Assembly (NCBI GenBank): GCA_029204225.1
Contig: CM055108.1
Span: 6,323,461 to 6,387,460, forward strand
Source: Diphasiastrum complanatum
Lineage: Eukaryota; Streptophyta; Lycopodiopsida; Lycopodiales; Lycopodiaceae
DNA: 64,000 nt
Direction of reading: 5' to 3'
Shown: positions 20,106 to 30,519 of the stretch, in pieces
Layout: each line of letters begins with the position of its first letter
Numbering within the stretch: the stretch's first letter is position 1
Made by a program: the position numbers and the translations under genes
Notes under the pieces: model-generated
Databases searched by the model: none
What the model was told of the DNA's origin: nothing
The model's input: the letters and a program-made list of their open reading frames with translations, nothing else

Positions 20106-20709
20106 TTGAATCAGAAATCATACCATCTCCTATGGTATATTTAAGGTAAGTGTGAGCAAAGAGACTAGAACTCTCGTCTTGAGACTCTACTTGCGCAAGA
20201 TTTGTCTCTCTCACAATTCCTTGACAATGAGGATCCTCTTGATGAGCCGGTCTAATCTCATCAATCAGGTCATTTTCAATGACCACAAAAGACATCTGAT
20301 ACAATATTCGAGATAATGCATCAGCCACAAGATTTTTGGCACCCTTTTTGTACCGAATCTCCATGTAAAATTCCTACATCAACTCAACCCACCTGGCTTG
20401 CCGCCCTCTTAGGTCCAGCTGGTTGCAGAAATATCTCAAAGTGTTATGGTCGGTGTACACATAGAATTTCGCACCATACAAATAATGCCTCCATGCCTTC
20501 AAAGCGTGGATAATGGCAAACAACTCTTTCTCGTGAGTTGGATAATTCTTCTGTGCAGAGTTGAGCTTCTTGCTCTCAAAGGCCACAGGCCTACCCTCTT
20601 GCATCAGAATTACCCCGACGGTGATGTCACTTACATCCGTTTCTACGACAAATGGTTTTTTAGGGTCAACAATTTTTAAAGTGACAAAGTCAGCCACAGC
20701 TTGTTTCAA
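20098..20709 (-). pseudogene. chromovirus RNase H
   Basis: The minus frame 20709-20374 contains FVVETDVSDITVGVILMQEG (first catalytic Asp), LNSAQKNYPTHEKELFAIIH (catalytic Glu) and FYVYTDHNTLRYF (next Asp). One stop later the frame (20364-20098) reads EIRYKKGAKNLVADALSR, the RNase H end. It then drops into a spacer (DEIRPAHQEDPHCQGIV) typical of the RNase H-integrase link. The integrase HHCC and D,D,E core are absent after this point. Confidence 0.8.
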
Positions 20710-20721
20710 AGCATCGAAACT

Positions 20722-21897
20722 TCACTGCTGAACTTCCATCCACTCTTTCCATTTATTTTTCTGTAACATATTGGTCAATGGTGCAGCTACGTGTGAATAA
20801 TTCTTCACACCTTTACGATAAAACACAGCCAACCCTAGAAAGCTTCTTAGTGCCATCAAGTCTGTAGGAACAGGCCAGGCAAGAAAAACAACAACTTTTT
20901 GCGGATCCGGTTTTATTCCATCTGTTGACATTATAAAACCCAAATATGTTATTTCTTTTTTAAACAATTCACTTTTTTTATCATTAGCGAACAATGTGTT
21001 TTCCCTCAAAGTTGATAACATAGTTCTTAGGTGATTAACATGCATAGCATCACCACAACTGTGAACAAGTATGTCATCAACAAAATTAACCACAAACTTG
21101 CCCATAAACGGTCTAAGCACATCGTTCATTAACATCATAAATGTTGCAGGGGCATTAGTCAATCCAAAGGACATAACTAAAAATTCATAGTGTCCAAAAC
21201 GAGTCCAGAATGCAGTTTTGTGCACATCCTCTTCTCGAACTCTCACCTGGTGGTAACCACTCTTTAGGTCAATTTTGCGAAACATTGTAGCACCATGGAC
21301 GGCATCCAAAAGATCATCTATATGTGGCATAGGATATCGATGCTTAACAATAGTCTTGTTCAAGCCTCGATAGTCCACACACATTCTCCAAGACCCATCC
21401 TTCTTTTTTACCAGAATGATCGGAGAGGCAAAGGGGCAGAAGCTAGGTCTTACTTGCCCCTTCGCAAGAAAATCCTCAATCATGCTTCTGACATCTTCCT
21501 CCTCTTTCAGACTCATTTTATAAGGTGGTCTATTAACAGGAGATGATCTAGGAATTAACAAGATTCCATGTTTCACATTTCTTTTAGGGGGTAAAATAGA
21601 TGGAAGTTCATTGGTGAACACATCTAGAAACTCCTCCCTAATTTGGCGATTTAGGTTCTTAGTAAGGTTAGTTTGTTCTTGACATACATTAGACTCATTA
21701 GCAGAAATAGACATATCATACAAGAAACAAACATACATGCACTTACATTGAACCTTACGCAGTTGCTTCGCCGTGATGAAAGGTCCTGGAAGCATATCAG
21801 GCTCTCCACGCAGGGAGTGAATCCTATCATCGTGCTGGAACTCATGCACATGAGTATCCCAAGCGATGTAGGACTTCTTAGACACGAGTAATCTCAA
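20722..21897 (-). CDS. chromovirus reverse transcriptase
   Basis: A 391-codon open minus-strand frame. It holds the protease-RT spacer, FTNELPSILPPKRNVKHGIL, VKKKDGSWRMCVDYRGLNK, FRKIDLKSGYHQVRVREEDV, FGLTNAPATFMMLMNDVL, the catalytic FVNFVDDILVHS (F-V-D-D in place of the common Y-x-D-D) and TYLGFIMSTDGIKPDP. All palm motifs and the catalytic aspartates are present, so the RT domain itself is intact. It makes cDNA from element RNA. It follows protease and precedes RNase H in the normal gypsy order; a stop near 20722 separates it from RNase H. Confidence 0.85.
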   Translation of the reverse strand: MRLLVSKKSYIAWDTHVHEFQHDDRIHSLRGEPDMLPGPFITAKQLRKVQCKCMYVCFLYDMSISANESNVCQEQTNLTKNLNRQIREEFLDVFTNELPSILPPKRNVKHGILLIPRSSPVNRPPYKMSLKEEEDVRSMIEDFLAKGQVRPSFCPFASPIILVKKKDGSWRMCVDYRGLNKTIVKHRYPMPHIDDLLDAVHGATMFRKIDLKSGYHQVRVREEDVHKTAFWTRFGHYEFLVMSFGLTNAPATFMMLMNDVLRPFMGKFVVNFVDDILVHSCGDAMHVNHLRTMLSTLRENTLFANDKKSELFKKEITYLGFIMSTDGIKPDPQKVVVFLAWPVPTDLMALRSFLGLAVFYRKGVKNYSHVAAPLTNMLQKNKWKEWMEVQQ

Positions 21898-22570
21898 AAT
21901 CTAACTCCTTAGTATAGCTCTGAATGGTTAGAGGCATACCCACAACCCTGGCACCCTTTCCATCAGCCATTTCGATTGTGTACTAGTACAGGGATGGTTG
22001 TGTGCTCATTCTCAACCGTTTAATCAAAGCGGAGTTAATGACGTTATGTGAGGACCCAGTGTCAAATAGAATCAAAAAATCTCTACCACACAGTTGTCCA
22101 CGCATAAGAAGTGTAAGGAAACTGATACTCGTGTTGTGCCGCTCTTGATAACTGTGGCAAAGGAATCGACACGTTCATCAACCGTGGAACATCAGGAGGT
22201 TCTTCTTGTCTCAATTCCTCAATTTTCATAGGATCTGCCTCTTCAACTTGCAAACTATAGGTGGTCCGTGAGGGATTGCGAGGACACTCCTTCCACCTAT
22301 GCCACCCTAGACAGCCAAAGCAAAGGTTCTCTTTCTTTGCCTGCTCCAAGTCCGACGGCGATAGCGTAGAAAAGTGTTGGCCCCCTTGGGCATTGGATGT
22401 CCCATACCGCCCTTTGCCTTTTGAGGCGCCCGCACCTTTACTCTTTTTTGCACTTTGAATTTGCTCTTGCGAGGATTGACTCTTCCATTTTTTAAACTTT
22501 CTTTTCCCCCAAGGCTAAAACCCTCCTGAAGTAGGTGTCTCAGACTCCTTGGACTTTTTTCCATCCTCAT
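21890..22570 (-). pseudogene. chromovirus gag C-terminus and protease
   Basis: The minus strand reads a basic gag tail (22560-22360), a zinc knuckle CFGCLGWHRWKEC (about 22320-22280; the C-to-H spacing is one residue shorter than the usual CCHC) and the gag-protease link. The protease site FDTGSSHNVI follows (about 22045). A stop interrupts near 21987. The gag N-terminus is missing; instead the frame fades into copia RNase H sequence at about 22570, a fusion breakpoint. Confidence 0.7.
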
Positions 22571-23204
22571 AGTATATACATAGCCACACAACTCAGGTAA
22601 ACCATCATGCTTCCTGTAAATCAAGCCATACTCTGATGTGCCTTTCACATAATGCAAAATGCATTTAGCTGCTTTCCAATGCGTTTCCATAGGTGCTACC
22701 ATAAACTGACTTACAATGCCAACAACATAGCATATATCTGGTCTAGTTGTGGTAAGGTAAATCAAGCTCCCTACTAACTGTCTATATAGCGTAGCATCAA
22801 ATGACTGTGATTCATCAAGCTTAGAAAGCTTTTTAACCTGGTCCAATAGGAGTGTTTACTGGTTTGCAATCCTGCAACCTAAACCTGTGTACTAATTCTT
22901 TGACATATTTCACCTGTGTTAAACCCACTTCATGTCCTTTTTGCCACACTTCTACTCCAAGGTAGTAATGCATCAGGCTGAGATCTGTCATCTCAAATTG
23001 TTCCATGAGGTCTTTCTTGATTATGTCTATCATCTCTTGATTATTTCCCGTAATAATCAAGTCATCAACATAAAGAGCAATCAAAGCAACCATACCATCA
23101 AAGCATAAGACATATAGATTTGGATCAGAATGTGTTCTCACCATCCCCTTTGAACGACAGTAGGCATATGCTATACCACGCACGTGGTGCTTGTTTAAGA
23201 CCAT
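22571..23204 (-). pseudogene. copia RT C-terminal half and RNase H start
   Basis: The minus frame 23204-22833 carries ALYVDDLIITGNNQEMIDII (catalytic Y-V-D-D), EMTDLSLMHYYLGVEVWQ and the KPVNTPIGPG end. The overlapping frame 22846-22571 reads YRQLVGSLIYLTTTRPDICY and WKAAKCILHYVKGTSEYGLI, then LPELCGYV where RNase H should go on to its first Asp. It breaks there against the chromovirus gag. A frame change lies between the two halves. Confidence 0.8.
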
Positions 23205-24054
23205 AAAGCGCTTTCTTCAAGCGACATACTTTATTTTCCTATCCTTTCGTTACAAAGCCTTCAGGTTGATCCATGAACACTTCTTCTTCTAACTCACCTA
23301 TAGAAACGCAAAAATTTCACATCCATCTGATGCAAAGGTCAACCAAAATGTGAAGCTAAAGCAATAAGTAGACGTAGAGTATTCCACTTACACACCGGCG
23401 CAAAGGTCTCCTCATAGTCAATGCCTTTATTTTGTGCGTACCCTTTGATTACCAATCTTGCTTTGTGCTTTGCTATGCTTCCATCTGCATGGTACTTAGT
23501 TCTATGTACCCATTTGCAACCAATGGGTTTCTTGCCAACTGGTGGTTCTACTAAGTCCCATGTGCTATGCTTAGCAATTGACTCCATCTCCTCTCCCATG
23601 GCCTTGATCCAAATGTAATTATCCTTCGCTTCACCATAAGTCAAAGGTTCTTTGCTTTGAATAATGCTGGATAACATAGCATAATTTGCTTCATACCTTT
23701 CAGGTAGTATCTTCTCTCTTGTTGATCTTCGTAGTTCTCCCTGGTTAGATGATCCTGGGAAGTCATCTATATTGTGGCTCTCCATCAATCTCTCAAACCA
23801 CTTAGGGAGCTTTCTGTCAGGTGATCGGCTTCCTGGTGAAAATGTATCCCACGGTACATCCTTCTCCTTGCGTTTGTCACCTGCAATTTCAATCCTTCTT
23901 GCACCAAAAGGTTTGTCCCTACCTCTCCGACCTGTTTCTTGCGGTTGAGTAGTAGTATCTTGAGATGTATCCTCATGTTCATCACTCGAAAGGTCAATGA
24001 ATGGATCATCATCAGGTGGTATCCTCACTATGCCATTTTTCCTACTGGATGTGT
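23205..24054 (-). pseudogene. copia RT N-terminal half and linker
   Basis: The frame 24028-23339 begins with an acidic linker (DDDPFIDLSSDEHEDTSQD). RT then starts: LTYGEAKDNYIWIKAMGEEM, STWDLVEPPVGKKPIGCKWV, HKARLVIKGYAQNKGIDYEE, TFAPVCKWNTLRLLIALA. This is the canonical copia RT beginning. The first catalytic region (F-L-N-G / F-M-D-Q-P) falls in a frame-shifted stretch at 23339-23210. One stop separates it from the integrase ORF upstream. Confidence 0.8.
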
Positions 24055-25374
24055 CTATCTTCTCAGCATCTTCGTATACATCTTGGATTCATCAAAGATA
24101 ACATCTTGGCTTATATGGATTTTGTTTTCGACTAGATCAAAACATCTATAGCCTTTCACGCGATCATCATATCCTAGGCATATGCACTTGATAGCTTTCA
24201 CATCAAGTTTACGTCTTTCTTCCTTAGGAATATGTACAAAGGCCTTACATCCAAAGATTCGCAAGTGGTTCACCTTTGGCTTCTTCTTTGTGAATGCTTC
24301 CTCAGGTGTAATTTTTGGTATGGCAATGGTAGGACTTCTATTTTGAAGATAGACTGCCGTGCTACATGCTTCTGACCAAAAATCTTTTGGTAATTTCATC
24401 TCAGCTAGCATAGATCTGGCACTTTTCACAATCGTACGATTCTTGTGCTCAGCTACACCATTGAGAGTAGGAGTATGAGCTTGCGTAAATTGTCTTTTAA
24501 TCCAACATTGATCACAAAGATCATTGAAGTCATTAGACTTATACTCACCTCCACTATCTGATCTTAGGACTTTGATCTTCTTACCTGTCTGATTTTCAAC
24601 CAAGTTTTTGAAGTTATCAAAATCATCTGATTTCTTCTTCAATAAGTAGATCCACGTCTTACGTGACATATTATCAATAAAGGTCATGAAATAGAAGGCT
24701 TTTCCTAAGGACATGGTCCTCATGGGCCCGCATAAATCTGTGTGGATTAAATCCAGGATGTTCTTTGCTCTTGCAACACCCCCTTTATTGAACTTCTCTC
24801 GATGCTGCTTCCCATATATACAAGATTTGCACATCGATTTCAAGTGATCTTCTATTGTAGGTAGTCTTGTTACCATCTCCAATTTTCTCATCAAACTGAG
24901 GCTTCCCAATTTCAAGTGACCAAGCCTCTTGTGCCACAACTCAGTTTGCGAAGGAACGGATGACACAAGTCCATGTTGCCCCTTGATTGTGGCATTCAAC
25001 CTGTACAATTTTGTATTGGGCTCTCTTACTCCATTCGCAATAACTTTGAACTTTTGGTTCACAACCTTTACAAAGCAACGATCATGGGCGAATTCTACTT
25101 TCAACTTTTGATCAGTAATGACTCCAACAGAAAGTAGATTTTTCTTCAAACCTGGTACGTAAAGCACCTCCCTGATCATCCTGCTTTTGCTGTCAGGCAG
25201 TTGGATTGAAACTGTGCCTATCCCCTTGATCATGCACACCTCACCATTTGCTTGTGAAACAGATGTTCCATTATCCAATGCCTTCAAAATACTGAACCAG
25301 TTCTTGTTACCTGTCACGTGTCTTGTGGCTCTTGAGTCAATATACCATGCTTGATCATCTTGATCAGATGACAA
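24055..25374 (-). CDS. copia protease end, GAG-pre-integrase and integrase
   Basis: A 439-codon minus-strand ORF. The protease site appears as WYIDSRATRHVTGNKNW (DSRAT in place of DSGAT, a probable inactivating Gly-to-Arg change). Then VPGLKKNLLSVGVITDQ, the pre-integrase block ELWHKRLGHLKLGSLSLM with its C-x2-C, and the integrase core FIDNMSRKTWIYLLKKKSDD, LRSDSGGEYKSNDFND and VAEHKNRTIVKSARSM follow. All three acidic residues of the D,D,E triad look present. It ends with the C-terminal GYDDRVKGYRCFDLV block. It is the best preserved copia integrase in the window and is related to the 3.8-4.8 kb fragment. Confidence 0.85.
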   Translation of the reverse strand: MSSDQDDQAWYIDSRATRHVTGNKNWFSILKALDNGTSVSQANGEVCMIKGIGTVSIQLPDSKSRMIREVLYVPGLKKNLLSVGVITDQKLKVEFAHDRCFVKVVNQKFKVIANGVREPNTKLYRLNATIKGQHGLVSSVPSQTELWHKRLGHLKLGSLSLMRKLEMVTRLPTIEDHLKSMCKSCIYGKQHREKFNKGGVARAKNILDLIHTDLCGPMRTMSLGKAFYFMTFIDNMSRKTWIYLLKKKSDDFDNFKNLVENQTGKKIKVLRSDSGGEYKSNDFNDLCDQCWIKRQFTQAHTPTLNGVAEHKNRTIVKSARSMLAEMKLPKDFWSEACSTAVYLQNRSPTIAIPKITPEEAFTKKKPKVNHLRIFGCKAFVHIPKEERRKLDVKAIKCICLGYDDRVKGYRCFDLVENKIHISQDVIFDESKMYTKMLRR

Positions 25375-26244
25375 TGCAGATATGAAGATGCTAGAGTCTT
25401 CAATCTCACCTTCATCGACAAGGTTGCCTGCTTGTTTTGGTTTTCCCTTGTCTTGTTCTGCCAGAAATTTGCGACATTCACTCTTCCAGTGGCCCTTTTT
25501 ACCACAATGGAAGCACTTGCCTTTCTTCTTAGTTTTGCTAGAAGATCCCTCATTCTCCTAAGACTTGGCAAATTGCTGTTTAGTCTTCTTCTTGCCCTTT
25601 ACCTTGCCTTGTTTTTGGCGTGTCGCAAGTGCCTGATCATCAGTATTTTGACGTCTAGCTTTCACCATTTCTCGTCGTTGCTCTTCCTACATCAAGATTC
25701 CTGTGAGCTCGTCAAAGGTTGGCAATCTTTCTCTTGATGCTATTCCGCTCACAAACATCTGATAGGGTTCTGCAATGTTGCATAATGCATTATGCACCAG
25801 CTCCACATCACGTATGCGTTCTCCAATAGAATGCAGTTCATCTCTCATTGTCTTGATTCTGGTCATGTACGTCTGAATGTGCTCTCCTTGCTCCATGCGG
25901 GCACTATTAAACTTTGACTTCAGAAACATGATTCTTGACGGATTTGACATCTTGAACTGCTCCTTTAGCACATCCCATGCATGTCTGGGTGTAATAGCAT
26001 CACAAATATGGGTAATGATGTGATCCTTCACTGACAAGTTAATGAAGGTCAAAGCTTTCCTCATCTTTTTGTTGAACACTTTGATGTCTGCTTCATTTCG
26101 TGGCCTTCTCTCATCACCTGTGACGACTTCCCACACATATTTCTCCATCAGTATGTTTTTCATTTTGAATTTCCACACTGCATAGTTGGAAATCCCGTCC
26201 AATTTGCTACTTTCACTCAAAATGGACTCTCTCATGTTTGCCAT
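25314..26244 (-). pseudogene. gag: copia Gag, split
   Basis: The ORF 26244-25687 starts MANMRESILSESSKLDGISN and has NYAVWKFKMKNIL, AWDVLKEQFKMSN and MRDELHSIGERI, the UBN2 gag domain. One stop separates it from 25571-25314, which carries a basic region. The knuckle C-x2-C-x4-H-x4-C lies at about 25520-25475 in an adjacent frame, followed by the run-in to protease. The first ATG (26244) follows the leader and is the likely start. Stops and a frame change make it non-functional. Confidence 0.7.
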
Positions 26245-27545
26245 CGCAAAACTGCTTAAAACTTCTGCCTTAGGCTAAGAACAGTATGTCGAGGCCAACA
26301 GTGATGTCAGAAGTTGAAAATAATGACCTGCACTTTTTTTCTTACCAGGCCACTCACCACTTTTCCACCAATTTGAAAGCCAAATTGGCGTCGCCTTCCG
26401 AAATGCACTCAGTCGTCAATTCCCCACAACGTGCCCAGTGGAATGGTGAAACTACTTCTGGCGTACTCCGAACACTTTCTCCGTTGCAACCGCTCTGTTT
26501 TGTTGTACCGTACTTGCAGGTACAGTCCGGGTGCCCTTTGTTTGGAGGTTATAGCCTTTCGTTTGGGTCAAAACGGGCAAAGGACCCAAAAATAGGGACT
26601 TTTCTAGCTTTCGAACTGTTTCTTCACTTTGAAGAAACTTCACTCTTCACTTGTGAAGGGACCCAACTCAACTTTCAGTATGAAAATTTTTAATGAAGTT
26701 GAAAGCCAAAATGCACTTCAATTCTTCAGGACCCTGTTTAAAGCTCATCCAATGGCTGAACCAAATCTTGTGGTTCAAATTTCTCTCCCATCACAGATTC
26801 TGGATCGTTGATTCACTTGACACCTCATCTAAAGGTTCAAAGTACATCTGGACATCGAACCAAACTCCTGCATATGCTAAGAACTTCGGTACACTGAGTT
26901 CTTCATCGCGTTGGGCGTGCGAACTGCCCGCGACTTCCCTGTCTGCGGCCGCGCCTCCCTTCTCTCAAAAAGGTCAGATCAAGCTCTCTTGTGGATCGTT
27001 TTGAGCACGATCTGAGGCTTGGAGCAGGGTCGCCCAAACTGAATCTATGACTATAGAATGTTCAGTCAGGAAATTCCGTGGAGAAACGGTGATTTTAGCT
27101 CAACTTGACAAAGTGGCTTTTTCACCTTTTTACCGCAAATATGCTAGGTTAACTGTCTGGAGACAAATCTCTAACATAAACCTCAAAATCTCTCCATGGC
27201 TGATTGTCTGTGTGATTAGCTTCCTTCCTGTCCTTACGACATCCAAAACGTTGCACAAACAGCGAAGAAATCACCAGTTACGTATAAAAACCGTAACCCC
27301 AAGTCCGGTTTCAATTTTCAGCTGGCTTTGAAATTGTCAAATTTTCACCAAATTTTTTCCTGTCTGATGCTATGCACAGGCTAATAATCCCTCTGCTAAG
27401 CTTAGCAAGCCTCTATAAATTAGAAACCGTGCACCAGTGCTTCTCTTTCCGTCTTCAACCCGCCGTAAAACCCCGAACTCTCAGAAGACAATTCTCCCGA
27501 AGCTCTCTTCAACGGCGACACTGTACTGTGTACACTCCCTATACG
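26245..27545 (-). other. copia untranslated leader
   Basis: About 1.3 kb between PBS and gag ATG on the minus strand. It is unusually long for copia and moderately GC-rich. Small ORFs on either strand have no motifs. Confidence 0.5.
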
Positions 27546-27557
27546 GCTCTGATACCA
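27546..27557 (-). promoter_or_regulatory. primer-binding site, initiator tRNA-Met
   Basis: Minus strand TGGTATCAGAGC matches the copia iMet consensus at 12 of 12. The 5' LTR must lie just beyond it, from 27558 upward; its outer border is not determinable here because the 3' LTR was lost at the 22.57 kb breakpoint. Confidence 0.85.
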
Positions 27558-27858
27558 ACTTAGAATTTGCTTTGCACAAGAACACAGATCATGCTACACA
27601 GTAACACAGACAGAAAATCACTCTCCTCATCAAGCTCACATAGCAACTGTATTTTTCAAAATGAAATGAGACTCTTTTATTAGCTATCTTGAATTCTTAG
27701 AAAGTCATTCAGTTTGAGAACTGGTATTTAGTACATACACTATTGAGTCCCATAATTATTTTTGTAGGCAAACAAATAAGAGCAATAAAACTATCATATT
27801 GTTTATCACTGGAACAGTGAGCAAAGTTACTGATAGCTTTCCATTCTAGCATGAAAAG

Positions 27859-28190
27859 TCACCATATACTCCATCGCTGGAACAGTGAGCTATTTAACTT
27901 GATGTTAAACATTCTATTATGTAGTTTGTTTCCTAATCTGATGATACAGTTGTCGATTAGGAGATCATTCCACTGATAAAATAAATTTATATCAAGAGTG
28001 AACCATTTGTGTGATTGCTTTTTATCCCATGACCATTTGAATATCTTACGAGCGTGATTCCATTTATAATAAAGTAGATCATGTTTGGAATGTGTGAAGG
28101 CGTATTTAATTGTCTTTTTCATGACAGTCTTTAGTCCTTCTGGACTATCAGCTTTGCTCAGAGAAACAGCGTGATGGTTCGAATTTGTTC
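27859..28190 (-). pseudogene. ORF remnant of unknown function
   Basis: The minus frame reads HHAVSLSKADSPEGLKTVMK, then KWNHARKIFKWSWDKKQSHK and ends in TAA-flanked low-complexity sequence. It is rich in Trp, Lys and His. A 12-bp sequence, GGAACAGTGAGC, is duplicated near 27810 and 27876. It may be a downstream exon of the 28.4-28.9 kb ORF. Not recognised. Confidence 0.3.
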
Positions 28191-28384
28191 ATACAAATGA
28201 TCATGTCGAGAGAAATAGGGGTCTCAAGTGAAGGATTTTTATGCAGGGGGCGGCCAACTTGCAGGCCTGTATTTTTTTTTTCTGTCAAATGAGTCATCAT
28301 GAACCAAAGATCGATAGGGATGGGTACAAGGAAATTGACAGAAGGTAGGCTCCAAAGTTTATAAGACGTGAGAGTGGATTTGTA

Positions 28385-28943
28385 CTCAAATTAATAATTC
28401 TACTAGGAACAAATTGTACTTGGTAGATTGAAAAAAATCATAAGAAGAAAGGTCACCAATGTCGCAAATGTCTTGAGAAAAGATCTCGAGCTGAGAGGCA
28501 CTATCCTCATCAAGGTCATCAGTAAAGACTAAAAGATGCGATGATAGAGGAGCATCAGAAACAGAAGGGAAAATGATAGTAGGAGTAATACCATTTTCAT
28601 TTTCCAGGCACATGAACACTTTTCTAATGTGCATATTATAGAACTTTCCCTCTTCATCAAAATTTTCAATGAAATCATTAACACGGCTGTAAAGATTCTC
28701 CACTAAGCTCAAAGTGTCTTTCTTCTTAACAAACTCAAGATAAATCTTTACCTAGACAATAGTTTCAAGCAGATCAGTCAGACAAAGAATCTCATCCTCA
28801 GGTCCAACAGAAGAACATGTAGCCCTATAAGTGTTAAAGACAAATTTATGCATCTCAACGATCTTTTTCATACAACAAATCAGTGTTTCAACAAAATGGT
28901 TAGATGGAGAAAGGGATTCCCCATAACCCAAAGAGGCAGCATC
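28385..28943 (-). pseudogene. acidic ORF of unknown function, one stop
   Basis: A TTTCAG acceptor at 28944-28949 opens a minus frame of about 186 codons: YGESLSPSNHFVETLICCMK, GPEDEILCLTDLLETIV, one stop, then EFVKKKDTLSLVENLYSRVN, YNMHIRKVFMCLENENGITP and an acidic tail (VFTDDLDEDSASQLEIFSQD). Base composition and reading-frame length suggest a true old exon. No family is recognised. It lies between the copia 5' LTR and a CACTA fragment, so it could be a CACTA second gene or a captured host exon. Confidence 0.35.
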
Positions 28944-29399
28944 CTGAAACCATCTTGTGGACTAAACCATAAAAACAGACATTTATTAGCTTATGAATCG
29001 GATAAACGTAAAAGCTTCAGTACTATCCCAACCAAGGAATAGTCGGATTTACACCACCATGATGCATAGAGAGAGATACAACACTGCACTTAGTTCCTCT
29101 TGACAAAGCAAGACTGAAGCTTTTTAAAGCCTTATAATCCAACAAGGTAAAGTATAGCTGAAAAGTAGAATACAGTACTAAAAAACACCAGTGTTTTTGT
29201 GATCCAAATGAAAACAAAACTTTGAGTACTTTAAACAATGTTCATAATCCGTACAACATGCTGCTCTTCACACGCGTGGGCTCAGATTTGTGTCTATGAT
29301 CTTTGATTTGGTTATCAATGCTTGTTGTTTGTCAAATTGCCAATCTAAAGCAATCTTTTGATGACTAGTTTTTTGATAGATTGTTAAGCAAGTACGTAG

Positions 29400-30291
29400 T
29401 CACTCTTGTGGATATTTGAAGATCCATTTATGGTTCAAAAAGTACTGTACTTTCACATAGGTAACTTGAAATGATGTTTGTGTCGTTTTCACTAGTTCAA
29501 CTCTCTTGTTGAAAGTTTTCCATGCTGCCACAATCAAACGTGTGTCTTTTAGTGTCAATGCCCTCAACACGAAAGTGATATCCATAGGCCTACATGGCAT
29601 TGTATGTTTTGTACTGGCACAACATACCATAAATATTTAGCACAAAATATCTTGAACATTTTAGGATTAAGGATTTAGATCTAGAATAAACAAATTCATG
29701 TCACTACCCCTTTGAATTATTGACCTGCCATGAACAATTATGAGTGAATTCCCACTTTCTTCTGTTGCGTACTCACCATTTTCTGTTGCTTTTTTGAGAG
29801 TATCATAAATCCATTCACATGTGCATCAAGAAGGTAAATGTTCTAACAGTTTGTCATTCTCATGTGATTGGTGAGCCACTGTCCTATTCCTATAAGAGTA
29901 CTTTTGTTTTCTACGTCTCAAGGGCACACTTCCCTCCTTTTTGGCTTTTTCGTACTTCAAAATCCACTTGCCTATTTTTTCCACAATTATTTAAAATGAA
30001 CATTCCAATTTTTTTACGTAATGGTGTGGCCATTTTTTTAACGACATCTTTTCTTTGGAATTATTCACCTTTAACATATTTGTCTTCATGATCACACCAT
30101 AACCTTGGTGTGTTAGGGTGTATTTGTGAAATATATTCAGTGAGGTGAAACAATGATTCTTGAATAGGCCAACTTTCTATGATGCTACCTTCTGGCCTTG
30201 CCTTTTGTCTCACAAAGTCTTTTAGAACTTTCATAAAATGCTCAAGGTAGAAAATCCACTTATTATGATTTAGTATTTGGCCTCCCAACAT
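29400..30291 (-). pseudogene. CACTA TNP2 transposase, C-terminal part
   Basis: On the minus strand, 30291-30061 reads HNKWIFYLEHFMKVLKDFVR, QKARPEGSIIESWPIQESLF, matching the DUF4218 segment of CACTA transposases (Y-P-F-E-R-x-x-K-x-L-K-x-x-V-R-x-x-A-R-P-E-G-S). Further down, 29620-29400 reads GYHFRVEGIDTKRHTFDC and TYVKVQYFLNHKWIFKYPQE, fitting the block that precedes DUF4216. Multiple stops. The order (4218 then 4216) is normal for TNP2, which cuts and pastes CACTA elements. Confidence 0.65.
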
Positions 30292-30519
30292 GATGTGCCA
30301 TAGTTTGTGCTTTTTAGGTTCTACAATTTGTAGCTATTTAATTCTGTGTTTTTTAAACTACATGTAAACATATAGTAGTAATATCTTTTAGCTTTTATGA
30401 CATAGTTAGCAAAAAGTATATCCTTTGGCCAAAAATAAAAATAAATGTGGTGGGAGATGTGCTCATGTATTGGAGATGTCATTGACACCTCATGCACATA
30501 TGTGTAAGTCATTAAGTGT

